A stretch of 64,000 nt of DNA from Pyrenophora tritici-repentis (GCF_003171515.1 NC_089399.1:2480001-2544000), one strand, 5' to 3'; positions 23,076 through 33,484 are shown, numbered from the stretch's first letter. The notes: generated by a model from the sequence alone, not told the origin. Numbers and translations are program-made.

Positions 23076-24895
23076 ATGACAAGCATTTCATTAGACACTG
23101 TCCGACCTGCTGGGACAAATCCAGATCTGGCTGAGACCCAGCAGAGTGAAGAGCAGCCTGCAACTAAACACATTCAAGGATGGGCCCTCGCATCTTTGAC
23201 TATAGCTTTCATGTCCATCTGCTTTGTGTTGGCAATCGACAATACCATTCTTGGTTCGTATCTATCATGCTCTTGGGAGTAATTGTGATACTAATTGCTA
23301 CATTAAGCGACCGCGATACCCCAGATCACCAGCGACTTCCAAAGCCTTAATGACATCGGCTGGTATGGCTCTTCCTACTTGATCGCGCAGATGGCGCTAC
23401 TCCCTACTTGCGGCCGTCTCTACGCATTCTTCAACATAAAGTGGGTGTATTGCCTCTCGCTGGCTATCTTTGAGATCGGCTCCGTCATCTCGGCAGTCGC
23501 CCCGAATTCTATGGCGCTTATTATAGGGAGATCAGTCTCTGGCCTCGGTGCTGCTGGCCTGGTGAGCGGAACAACAACCATTCTATCGTATTGCGTGTCT
23601 TTGAAAACTCAGGCGATGATATCGCCCATGGTCTTGGGCGTGTACAACATTGGGTCGGCCATCGGACCACTGTTGGGTGGTTCGATAACCGATAACAAGG
23701 CGCTTAGCTGGAGGTTCATATTCTGGATCAATCTCCGTAAGTCGTCATCGATAAAGAAGCCTCTCTCCTGCCTCAGAGTCACTAGCTAACGGTTTCTAGC
23801 TTTTGGATCTGTTGGGCTGGTTCTTGTCTGGTTCACCTTGAAGAAACCTCCACCCGCAGTAAAAGGTGGAATACCATGGATTCAGAAGCTACATCAACTT
23901 GACTTTCCTGGGGCTATTCTGTTACTCGGTGCAACTTCGTGTCTAAACTTGGCATTACAATGGGGCGGTGTAGTCTATCCATGGTCCAATGCGAAGGTTT
24001 TCGGGTGCCTGATCGGATTCGGTTTACTATTGATTACCTTCGTATCATTACAGTACCGAGACAAAGAAAGGTTTGTGTCTTTCCTGAAAGTCTATCCCTC
24101 GCAAAAACTCTCGTTGACGAGGATGCTTGCTAATATCATTAAAGCTCAACTATCCCGCTTCGTATCTTCCGAAGTCGTACAGTATCTGCATCTTGCGGCT
24201 TCATGATGCTTGTCCAGGTTGCTATAGTACTCCACTCGTACTATTGGCCCATATACTTCCAGTCGGTCAGAAATACCAGTGCTAGAGATTCAGGGATCAG
24301 CTTACTCCCATTGATCGTGTCAAACAGCCTCGGCACGCTCTGCGCTGGCACTATGGTGTCGAGATATGGGCACTATGTGCCATTCATGTGGACCGGACCC
24401 CTCATCTTGGCTGCTGGAGGGGGTCTATATCAAATGATACGTGCCGATAGTCCGCGTGGACACTGGATAGGGTTCCAAATCCTGTCCGGGCTTGGCTATG
24501 GTATCTGTAGCCAAATGCCAATCCTGGCTGTGCAAGTTGTCCTCAGCAAGTCAGATATACCAACAGGCCTTGTCATGGTCATGTTCTTCCAAATGCTCGG
24601 AGGTGCCTTGGCTCCCAGTGTCGGGCAGAACCTCTTCACTGATGCACTCCTGCGAAACCTCAGAAAGATACAGGGAATAGATGGTACAGTCGTAGTAGCG
24701 GCTGGAGCAAGAGGATTTAGGGAAATCGTTCCCCCAGAACTTTTAAATGCTGTCGTTGACTCATTCAACTCAGCATTGAGACATGTTTTCTGGGTAGCCC
24801 TTGCCGCTCCAGCTCTTGCGTGGGTATTAAGCTGGGTAATGGAGTGGCGACAGCTAAATAACTCTAAGAAGCAGGCCGTCCAAACCCCAACTTAA
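23076..24895 (+). CDS. MFS multidrug/toxin exporter, 14-TM DHA2-like
   Basis: Predicted 542 aa in four exons; introns 23254-23307, 23737-23799 and 24071-24144, each phase-consistent and joining conserved motifs (DNTIL|ATAIPQI; WINLP|FGSVGL; KES|STIPLR). Motif C-like VSGLGAAGLVSG, the NIGSAIGPLLGG signature and about fourteen hydrophobic segments place it with fungal DHA2 drug:H+ antiporters of the kind that export polyketide and peptide metabolites (HC-toxin efflux carrier TOXA and aflatoxin-cluster pumps are relatives at family level). It should sit in the plasma membrane. Lying 1.5 kb from the glycosyltransferase and 4.5 kb from the PKS start, it is the natural candidate for export of the PKS product. 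No damage seen. Confidence 0.92.
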
Positions 24896-26806
24896 AAGGT
24901 CGTATAAAATGAGTTAATAGCGATAACTTAATGTCCATGGCTTATAAGGGTCGTGTGATCAACCCATCTTTACGGGTGAAAGTGCTGGTCTAATAGCTTC
25001 GCAATCTGTCACGTGCTAAACCCGGCACTATATGGCATCTACGCCTCCCGTAATTTAGTCTATATAACAGCGTTTAGGTTTACGAGCGTCTGCATGTGCG
25101 CGAATCATATCTCTGCATATCGGACGAAGTCCTTTGCACCCCTATTGTCACGGTATCCTCTCGTCTCCCCTGTCACCTGCACGTGCCGCACTCGCTTATG
25201 CGCACGTGCCCAACACAGGGCGCTAAATGGTACGTTATAACATACCATTTTTTTCTTAGTGCTAAGAAGTATGCGTACGGCGGGTATATACTAGAACCAG
25301 AGGTTCATCCCATTAAACTTTAGGAGTACATCCTATTTTTAGTCTATAGTCGAAATTACTCTAAATTAAGACACGTAACTCAGCATACGTAGACGCACAA
25401 TCTGACCAATTTGCAACGTAGTAGACTACTTAGTTGAGGAGCTTAAGGTTACGCGTTTGGGAGGTCGCGAGACTAGGCACCCCACCGTGCGCGTGCGCCG
25501 CTAGAGTAAGCACCGAGAGAGCGATCAATAGAGATTAGAGCTAAGAGCAAAGCGCGTGTATATAAGAAGTAGAATAGGTAGGCGTAGGTGTTGAGAAGAG
25601 AGGAGATAGTCCACTGATACCTCTCACGCGATCGCACATAGTTATGGATAGTGCCTTGGCAGCCTCTAGGAGTCTCGTACAGGCTCTCACGCACCTTCTA
25701 ATAAATCATAATTTAATGCCAAAAAATGCGTACATTCCATCAGTAGGTATTATAAAGCGTTGCCTAAATAGCTAGACTTTTGTAAGCTTAGGGCGAGGGG
25801 CGATAACGTAGTTTGATGGCGGGCAGTATGTATGTAAGGGGCTGCGCTCAGGGAGCTATCGCACAGGTATACTGGAGTTGTATTCGATGGGGAAGAGAAC
25901 TACAAGCTATCTCGTGCTAAAGGTTATTCGGAGAGCGGCTTAGAATAACCTTCTGCCTATGGACTGTGCGGATGGTCTAAGCGTCGTTCGGACCGAGATA
26001 TTATCGAGGATTCACTAACTAGTGTAACGGGCGTGAGTCTATAAGACTAGCGGCACAACTACATGCACCACGCGTGCGCAAAAGGCATACACAAGTTGAA
26101 TCAACGCGATTCAGCTTGCGTAGTTGATATTTATGTAGGAGGCATGACTGCGCTACTCTCTCTCAGCCTACAAGTAGGCATACATAGGTCTAGCTGTCGA
26201 GACGCGGTGAGAGCCTTCACTAGTATTCACGGTGAATCAGGCTTCCCGTGCTCTGATTGGCCAGGCACTGATTAGTCAGCTGCTCCGTGCGCGCACCATA
26301 GATATTCTCCCTCCTCCCGTAGCTCCAATACAACAGTTCACGCACGTTTCTCCACCTTCATCACTAGCCCATCACACTCTTAAACACTACTAGAGTTACG
26401 TAGACGTAAGCTTACTTAGCATACCTTTTAGTAACCTGTCTTAAAGACAAAGTTCTTAGCTTTCTAGAGAACTAAAAATTATTAGTCTAGCTAGTCTAGT
26501 TCTTTAGATATAGAGCTTAGAAAAAGGTAAATTTTAAAAAAGTCTTTCTTTTTGTCACCCGACTGTAGGGTGGAGCGGGCGTTTTGTCGTTCGGCACGGT
26601 AAAGCGACGATCCTGGCGAGCCCCTATTTAACCCCTACGATCATGACACTCTCTGGCTATTAAAGAATCAGTGCTCCAAATACGAATGCGACACACGAAT
26701 CTTATACAGTATTGAAGATAGGTGTTTGAAGTAGGTAGTTTAAGAGATCCTGATACTTGGTATTCGCTCTCTTCTTACCAAGTGTTCCAAATCTGGCATC
26801 ACAATA
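24896..26806. other. AT-shifted, gene-free block
   Basis: The first 100-200 bases are probably the MFS 3' UTR. The remainder has many CTAG/TTAG and TACGTAG words and no long frame, consistent with RIP-mutated transposon relics; the stretch 26380-26560 is especially AT-rich. A minus-strand frame at 25473-25694 (starting RESLYETPRGCQGTIHNYVR) looks protein-derived but I cannot assign it. Confidence 0.5.
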
Positions 26807-28601
26807 ATGGATTTCTTAAAGCGCGACACGAAACGGTCTTGTTCTTCAGCAGATGATACACCAGATCCATATGCCGACGACGATGTCTATCCAGTGCATG
26901 TACTAGATGACACGAAGACTTTCCGCGGCATCTTAGTCACATGGACACTCTGCTTCAACGATGTTGTCGGCCATAGGGCTTATCCCTTGGCTCTTCCTTA
27001 GGCAACCAGGCAGCCACCCATTTACCCGCTAGTACCTTTACGGCCTAGCTCCTTCACTCCCTCTTCCCACTGCGCATATAGACCTCTTTCCGATAGCTCT
27101 AATACGACATGATTCTCCCCAACCTTGACGTTTGACAGATGTCCTTGACGCAGATAAACTTCAATCCTCGCTCGCAAAACTCTTGGAAACGGGAGATTGG
27201 AGAAATTTTGGTGGCCGCTTAAGACTCAGGGTAAGAGCGAAATCCCACATTTCTTTTATTAACTCGACTAGCGTGCTAACACAACGTGTAGGCCGATGGC
27301 AGACTAGAAATCCACGTCCCCCGTGCCTTCACATCCTCCCGCCCCGCCTTCTCCTACACACACGACAGTATCAATACTTCCATCCAGGACCACGAATTAG
27401 CTAGGAAACTGCCCTTATCATCCAACGGATGCATTAAAACCATTCCCGGACCTACAGACTTCAATGACCTAGCCGCTTCACCCTCCACACCCGCAACAAT
27501 CGAAGATCTCCTCTCCGGGGACGTACCCCAGATCTCCCTCCACATAACCTCCTTCACCAATGCAACACTTATAGGCTTATCATGGCCGCACACCCTAATG
27601 GATCTTATGGGCCGAGCTGCTTTTGTTCAAGCGTGGTCGATGCTATTAGCCGGTCGGGAGGCTGAAATACCGCCTGTGCTGGGTGCGCGGGAAGACACAT
27701 TGATGGCGTTGACTGATGGCGCTACCAGCGCGGCGGAAGAATACGTGCTCAAGTCCAAACAGCTGAAAGGACTGAGTCTTGTGAAGTTTGGAGAGAGGTT
27801 GGCGTCGGATATGTTGACAAGGCCAAAGCCGGTGACAAAGACGATTTATCTCCCTGAGAGCGTTATGGGGAAGTTGAGGGTTAAAGCTGAGGCAGACCTC
27901 TGTACCTCTTCTAACAAAGACGACAACGACAACGATGATACTATGGGAAAGAAGGAGATACCATTTATAAGCGACGGCGACATTCTTACAGCACTCGCCC
28001 TCCACTGTATCGCCTCCTCCCTCCCCACCCCGCGCCCCATAACTGCCCTGCATGCAATGAACTTCCGATTCCGCCTCCCATCCCTGATCAATGCGAAAGG
28101 TGTATATCTATCGAATATGCTCGTCGCCTGCTTCACTTTTCTGGGCCCCGCCATGTCTACCGGTCCCCTAGGTCAGTTTGCTCTTCATAACAGGCAGACA
28201 TTGTTGGAACAAGCAACAGAAGCCAAGTCCTAGCCAGTCTGTGTGAACGACGCATATCCGGCGACTCTTCCACCCTCTACGGTGACGCGGATGCGTTGTT
28301 GGTGCCGTTTTCGAATTGGACGAAGGCAAAGTTCTTCTCTGCGATTGACTTCTCTCCAGCGGTGATACGAGCGGGTGGTAGTAGTATTGGAAACGGGGAG
28401 GAGAGCGGGAGTGACGGAAAGAGGTATAATCCACCTGGCACGCCCGTCTTTTATCATGCGTCGAATAGGAGATCTAATCCTACGATAAGGTCACTAGTGC
28501 ATATTTTGGGCAGGGATCATAGTGGGGGGTATTGGCTTACCTTAACTATGAGCCTAGGGGCTTGGGAGAAGGTTACGGAGGGGTTAAAGGAGTTGATTTG
28601 A
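26807..28601 (+). pseudogene. trichothecene O-acetyltransferase-like acyltransferase, disrupted
   Basis: Coding blocks match the fungal transferase family related to trichothecene 3-O-acetyltransferase (acyl-CoA dependent, BAHD-like). The N-terminal block (26807-26964) ends in a TLCFNDV stretch; coding resumes at 27143 (LDADKLQ), crosses a normal intron at 27231-27291, contains the catalytic HTLMD (HxxxD) near 27580-27600, and the C-terminal block ends at 28601 (GAWEKVTEGLKELI). Two lesions break it: a 173-bp solo LTR with GATGT duplication at 26965-27137, whose removal leaves the frame exactly in register, and a one-base loss in a C run at 28223-28224, giving a premature TAG at 28231 while conserved sequence (VPFSNWTKAKFF) goes on in the next frame. 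The enzyme probably once acylated a hydroxyl of a metabolite; it is unlikely to work now. Confidence 0.88.
26965..27137. mobile_element. 173-bp solo LTR inside acyltransferase exon, TSD GATGT
   Basis: The insert begins TGTCGGCC and ends TTTGACA (TG...CA; TGTC/GACA inverted ends) and is bordered by GATGT at 26960-26964 and 27138-27142. Dropping the insert plus one GATGT copy joins N-D-V to L-D-A in frame, as relatives read. Sequence differs from the 216-bp solo LTR at 3.7 kb, so it is a second family. Confidence 0.88.
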
Positions 28602-28604
28602 TGT

Positions 28605-29234
28605 TGATGTGATGTCTGGGGAGGGGGATGGAGGGGATGTCGTGATCCGAGGGTGCCACATGTTCTTTGATCGTATTAATATACAGTTTACAATTTCGTA
28701 GCTAGGTATATGTTCCTATATACTAGAAACTCTATCAGACTATCTATTGTTGTCGCGAGAATAAGTTTCCTTAGCTACATTTCTTGTTGGAGTGGGTGAA
28801 CCGTACGCATAGGGAAGAAGTTGAGGATTGACTAAGGTTGTATTGTTGTCACAGCACCAACTCGGCGCTCTGTAGGTCACGTGCCCCCATCCCTATCTTG
28901 GCCTAGCGCCTGCTACCCTACGGTACATATCCTCCCCGTGCTCTTGTACATAGACCTTTACACTACAACTACGTTCTTACCTTGCGACTACTGTTTGGCC
29001 CCGTGATAATTGTATAAGCTATGGAAAGTTTATGTAGGTGAGTGACCATAAACAGCGCTAGTCTCAGATAGGCATCGTCCCATCACCAAACCGTGACATT
29101 TCTTCTAGGTTCCTTTATAACTGCGACAAACGTGTCTCCCCCTCTACCCTAGATTAGGAGTAGCTTAGCAGGTAGTGCAGGGGTTAACCTCACTCTGATG
29201 CCGTACTGTATCAGCACCTTGCCTAGGTTCCGTG
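28605..29234. other. spacer between broken acyltransferase and MITE
   Basis: No gene. Short words shared with 19.83-19.93 kb (AGGTTGTATTG, AAACAGCGCTAG, then an ATRG-CCCA stretch) occur near 28840 and 29050, hinting that both are relics of one repeat family. The last 75 bp (29160-29234) are what used to be the 3' end of the adjacent minus-strand gene. Confidence 0.45.
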
Positions 29235-29396
29235 TAGACTCCGCAACAATCAATTCAATCCGGTCACTCTCCTAGACCCACTTACCTATCTAGGTAGGGC
29301 TTAAACTCCTATAGGTAACTACTAGGCTTAAAGCGGTAATCAATCAATCCAATCTGAACCTTCTAGGACCCACTTAATTGATTGTTGCGGACTGTG
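29235..29396. mobile_element. 162-bp hAT-type MITE (copy A), 8-bp TSD GTTCCGTG
   Basis: Ends carry the inverted repeat CCGCAACAATCAATT / AATTGATTGTTGCGG (perfect 15 bp inside slightly diverged tips TAGACT and GACTGTG). The 8-bp direct repeat GTTCCGTG flanks it (29227-29234 and 29397-29404). Eight-base duplications with short TIRs are the hAT signature. It encodes nothing and would have been moved by a hAT transposase supplied in trans. Confidence 0.9.
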
Positions 29397-29838
29397 GTTC
29401 CGTGAAAGTAATTTCCCGATAGTTGACGTCTCCGTTGGCAGTCCAACGCCATCGTGGATAAACCGGATCGGTTACATGCAGGTTTGGTCTTACATATTGA
29501 GCACCAACTGCAAGGTCAAATCCTATTTCAGGGATGGCTTGGTCCACCAAACCGAACAAGCGGGATCGGGTCCTTGTAAGCCAATAAGGCCCATCTCCTC
29601 TCACACCTTGGGTTTGGCCGTTCCATGTTACATGGGTTCCATCATGGATGATATTTGGTCTGTCGTCCGCAGGGTGCCAGGTCCATTGTGTGTGAAAAAC
29701 CACTGTTGATCTATCGCTCGGATACGCGTAAAAGTCGATTCTGACTACTTCGTTGAAAGGTATTTTGAGTGTCCATTCCGAAGCGACTAAGTTCAGAAGC
29801 GTAATAGCTACGAACAGGATGGCGAGCTTGAGGTGCAT
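29374..29838 (-). CDS. small secreted protein with MITE-derived C-terminus
   Basis: 154 aa from a single exon; ATG at 29838. The first about 19 residues (MHLKLAILFVAITLLNLVAS) form a clear signal peptide. The mature part is rich in Trp, has no Cys, and matches no family I know. The last codons, reading QSATIN and stop, lie inside MITE copy A: the element inserted in the 3' end and supplied a new stop. Before insertion the frame would have continued about 18 residues beyond the target site, to a TAA near 29170 in the left flank. The product is therefore likely altered rather than lost. It could be an effector-like protein, but size, signal peptide and a transposon-rich setting are the only grounds for that. 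Confidence 0.68.
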   Translation of the reverse strand: MHLKLAILFVAITLLNLVASEWTLKIPFNEVVRIDFYAYPSDRSTVVFHTQWTWHPADDRPNIIHDGTHVTWNGQTQGVRGDGPYWLTRTRSRLFGLVDQAIPEIGFDLAVGAQYVRPNLHVTDPVYPRWRWTANGDVNYREITFTEPQSATIN

Positions 29839-30287
29839 ACTGTAGATTGCGTTGGGACTGTGACTGGTTTGAGGGAGGTCCTAGCACTACCGCTATAACT
29901 TGTTGATGGTTATCGAAGATAAAAGTTGAGACAACGAGCTTGGTAGTAGTAGTTGGAGATTGTCCGTTGTCAAGTACAATGTACTGATTGAGAGGTAGGT
30001 AATTTTTATAGTTGATGATGTGAATTCAAGTGGCAACGTACAGAGCTCAAATACCACCTACTGTCATGCCTGTGCCCATCAGTAAGTTGACCAACTCACT
30101 GTAGGCTGACCCAACTTGTCAAATCGCGCAATCGATAGTGACATAGTTCCGAAGACCGCCGACAAGAGCTTCAGGGATTATATCATCTGGCTTTAGCAAA
30201 CTTCCATGTAGTTATGGAATATCTCTATCATACCTGAGCTTACCAGACGATGAAGTACAATGCCTCTGTTAGGAGTGTTGTTCCCTG

Positions 30288-30415
30288 CAGACTCCGCAAC
30301 AATCAATCGGATCGGCATGATTGATTCCTATCTAGGTTAAAGGCTGCCTAATAAAGTAACTCTTTAACCTATATAGGAATCAATCATGTCGATCGATTGA
30401 TTGTTGCGGAGTCTG
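30288..30415. mobile_element. 128-bp hAT-type MITE (copy B), 8-bp TSD GTTCCCTG
   Basis: Begins CAGACTCCGCAACAATCAAT and ends with its exact reverse complement; inverted repeat homology runs on inward (ATTGATTCCTAT / ATAGGAATCAAT), so the element is nearly a full palindrome. The 8-bp GTTCCCTG lies on both sides (30280-30287 and 30416-30423). It shares its ends and part of its interior with copy A at 29235-29396. Confidence 0.95.
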
Positions 30416-30687
30416 GTTCCCTGCAGTCATAGTTAGTGATGAACGATCAGCCCATTCAATCACTTGCAGCAGAAAGGTGAGCATTATTTTCTACGCCAAG
30501 AAACATGTGTGACGGTTCATGGGGTAAGGACATCCTAGGTGCCACGTGTTGGCGAGATGGTTCTTCCTCTTACTGATAAGCACCTTCTACACCTATCCAT
30601 GTCACAGATACGTCATGTAAACAGACTAGTATGATGGCCCCATAAAAGGCCATCACCACAGCAGAACAGAACAACACATCAGAAAAT

Positions 30688-30768
30688 GCATAGCAACTTT
30701 CTCTCACTGCTTGTACTGTTACAACATGGGCAGCCTATGAATGTCATCATTCCGAAAGAAAATTAGAC
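30688..30768 (+). CDS. tiny ORF with signal-peptide-like start, possibly a truncated secreted protein
   Basis: An ATG about 40 bp after a TATA-like ATAAAAGG (30641) and an AC-rich leader opens a 26-residue frame starting MHSNFLSLLVLLQHG and ending at TAG. The promoter-like context and hydrophobic N-terminus resemble the start of a small secreted protein, but nothing recognisable follows. It may be a decayed gene or chance. Confidence 0.2.
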
Positions 30769-31239
30769 CATGACTCGCTGCCTGTGGTCGTGGCACTTGC
30801 CGCATCAACGACTACGTAACACAGTCAACTCCACTGCGCCTCAGTCATGCAGATGAATTGATGTATATCACCCCTGGTATACTCATCTGATGAACCATTC
30901 GCTAGAAGAAGTAGTAGATTCGTAGCATAGCCATCCCTAGGCGCCAGCGCATACTTGTGTATGATGCCTCAACCTCAACCTTAACCCATGCTATTACGTT
31001 GAAGTACTCAGCGTGCAGGACTGCCAGAGAAAAATTTGCAGCAACCGCAGTGCCAACAATGGTCTCGGCACAATATCGGCCCAGGCACTGCTGACATTGC
31101 TGACATTGTTGGCCATGCTCACCCAGCGGCGTGCTCGGTAACGGCAGTTCCTCCTTGGCTTGGAGGCTCAGCCACTTCGGGAGGCAAGTAGACCGTGAAT
31201 TACTATCTACTATATTTCGCTCAGCAGCTGTAACTTATG

Positions 31240-31890
31240 TTCAAGAGGTAGTAATCGCAAAAAGACATAAACAGGATACAATTGGATTTCTCATGCTAGG
31301 CTTCTCTAGCTTGCACTTCATGGCCATCGGGGGCGCATCCTCGACAGGCTTGCAAGACCTCAGCCGCTTCCGCATAGCAGAAGGTGACTGCGGTTCATAG
31401 CTAAGCCTCGCCTCAGACAAAACCTTGATCTCCGCCTGGAGCACGTCTACCTTTTGGTTTTGCTTCTTCAGCAGCTCCAGTGCCTGTGTATGCTTCTCCT
31501 CTACAACCCTGCTCTTGGCCTTAAGTTACAGATAATTGGCCTCCATCCGCTTGAAGGTCTGCACCTGGAGCTGTAAGACATTGTCGTAGCTAGGAATCAG
31601 CTCTTTCCAGATGTAGGTGTTGGCTTGCGCTAAGCTGTCGTTCTCGAGCTCTAGTTTGTTGCACCCCGCTAGGCTCTGCTATGAATTATAGCTTCCGCTG
31701 CTAAGTACAGTACGGTACGCTTTCTAAAACCTTGTCTTCAACTTTGCGTCTTCAAGGAGCTTTTGCGTCTACTGGCAGATACTCTTGAGCTCCTTAACAA
31801 TCACGACCTAACTAGCTGCCTACTGGACCTACACACGTCGGCGAAACACCGTGGGATCAGGCACGCTTGTACCATACCTGCTTCATTTAT
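31240..31890 (-). pseudogene. RIP-inactivated coiled-coil protein gene of unknown function
   Basis: A single minus-strand frame reads about 215 residues of protein-like sequence interrupted by roughly seven in-frame TAG/TAA codons, all one transition away from TGG or CAA/CAG. It runs from VPDPTVFRRRV through KLELENDSLAQANTYIWKEL, LQLQVQTFKRMEANYL, VVEEKHTQALELLKKQNQ to RLSYEPQSPSAMRKRLRS, then stops at 31241. The middle third has heptad-like Leu spacing with Glu/Lys/Gln, i.e. a coiled coil. Such tails accompany some fungal transposon-encoded proteins, but I cannot name the family. The stop pattern shows RIP acted on it, which implies it was repeated in the genome. Confidence 0.6.
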
Positions 31891-32347
31891 TCCTTAATCT
31901 GTGGGGTTGGCTGGTAGGAAGACGAAGTGCGAGCACTGGGTAGAACATGCGTCCTGGGCAGATGTTCGCAGACGGTTTTTTAAGACAAGGCAGATTTATC
32001 TTTGACTCTGAACTGCTAATAAAAATGCACAGCACGGCATCCTGTTGTCCAAACCCTGCAAAGGGCCCGGACAGTAGGCGCTGCGGTCTGCGTCGTGTGA
32101 ACGAAGATTAGCATGCCAGGGAAAGGTACTATACCTGCGTTGGAATGCTAGTTACCCCGCTTCCGCCTCTTAATATTGCCACGACGTCGACCATGGTGTG
32201 ATTAATCCTTGCTTATGGCGTCAAGCTTACGAGCCTCGATAATACGTCTATATATTCATGACGATGATTCCCAGCGTTCTGCCGCCCTCTACCTAGTAAC
32301 TATTGACGAGCCACCAAACGCTTCAGTATTTCCAACAAAAAGCAACT

Positions 32348-33208
32348 ATGGGTAAAGACCATCCCGATGCAGAGCTACATCCCGAGGCCACGGGCTTAGC
32401 TGCAGCGACGGTCAAGGTAAGGACTTTGATGCGTCTCAGCATTGATACCACCTAAATAACTTGTTAGGCCCACTCTACAGAGTGTTCGCTTAAGTTGTAC
32501 TCTGGCTGGTTTTGCCCCTTTGTGCAGCGAGTCTGGATTGCCCTCGAGGAGAAAGGCATCCAGTACCAGTACATTGAAGTCAATCCTTATCACAAACCAC
32601 AGTCTCTGTTGGATCTCAATCCGCGCGGTCTTGTTCCAACTCTGCAATTCGAGAACAAGCCCTTGTACGAGAGCACCGTCCTTTGCGAGTTTCTGGAAGA
32701 GGCATTTCCTAAACATACACCCCATCTGATGCCCCAAGACGCATACGAACGGGCCAGAAGCAGGATTTGGATGGATTATGTCGGTAGTAGGGTCATCCCA
32801 GCGTACCATCGCTTCCTACAACATCAAGGCGACGGTCTGGAAGAGAAGCAGAAGGAGCTCCTGAACCACCTCAAAGAGTTCACACGCGAGATGGATGCCG
32901 AAGGCCCTTTCTTCTCCGGTCAAGACTTTGGGCTCATTGACATTGTCATTGCGCCCTGGGCGAATAGGCTTTGGGTTTTCGATCACTTCAAAGGCGGCTC
33001 GGGCATTCCCGAGGAAGGAAAGGGTGGTGATGATGAAGAGGTGTGGAAGAGGTTCAAAAAGTGGCTGTCTGCTGTCGAGAGCAGAAAGAGTGTCAAGGAG
33101 ACGCTGAGTGAGAGACAGCATTACCTGCCTATCTACCAGAGGTATGCAGAGGATCGGGCGCAGTCAGAGGCGGCCAAAGCTATCAGGGCTGGCAGAGGCA
33201 TCCCCTAA
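32348..33208 (+). CDS. omega-like glutathione S-transferase
   Basis: 269 aa in two exons (intron 32417-32467; joins VK to AHSTE in phase). The N-terminal thioredoxin-like domain has the motif WFCPFVQRVWIALEEKGI, in which Cys in C-P-F replaces the Ser/Tyr of most GST classes, as in omega-class and related enzymes, followed by the cis-Pro motif GLVPTL and the glutathione-binding ESTVLCEFLEE. The C-terminal half is the alpha-helical GST domain. Members catalyse thiol transfer or dehydroascorbate reduction rather than classical conjugation, usually in the cytosol. It is the first gene of the conserved right-hand block and shows no damage. Confidence 0.9.
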
Positions 33209-33484
33209 GGCGGCTTCTGTGAGAGTGAAAGCCGGATTGGTTGACATGTGATATATGTGCCACGCTAGTGACGTCAAGACGCAACAGCCGTGTCAGTGTT
33301 TCGTGTTGTGTTGCTGCGGCAACAATGTTGATGGATGCGGAGCGCACTAACACGCCCCAACCGGCTAAGCGCAAAAGCATCAAGAACGAACTGATGCCGA
33401 ACTCGCTTGGACAGACGATTCACGCTCACCTATGCGCCGGCGCTCTATACAATTACATCTAATTCAAGCTTGACATCCCTCGCC

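Larger units (their letters stand above)
29839..32347. other. transposon-rich spacer
   Basis: Contains MITE copy B (30288-30415), a tiny frame at 30688 with a signal-peptide-like start, and the RIP-killed gene at about 31240-31890, all listed separately. Outside these I see no coding or RNA gene. Confidence 0.55.

Noticed and set aside
26963..27138. GT...AG intron in the acyltransferase instead of an insertion
   Set aside because: Splicing there joins the flanking exons out of frame, and the length (176 nt) is unlike other introns here; the TG...CA ends with 5-bp duplication explain it better.
28853..29020. Possible TIR element (TTGTCAC / GTGATAA ends)
   Set aside because: The inverted ends are only 7 bp with a mismatch and the flanking TTGTAT words are not placed as a proper target duplication.
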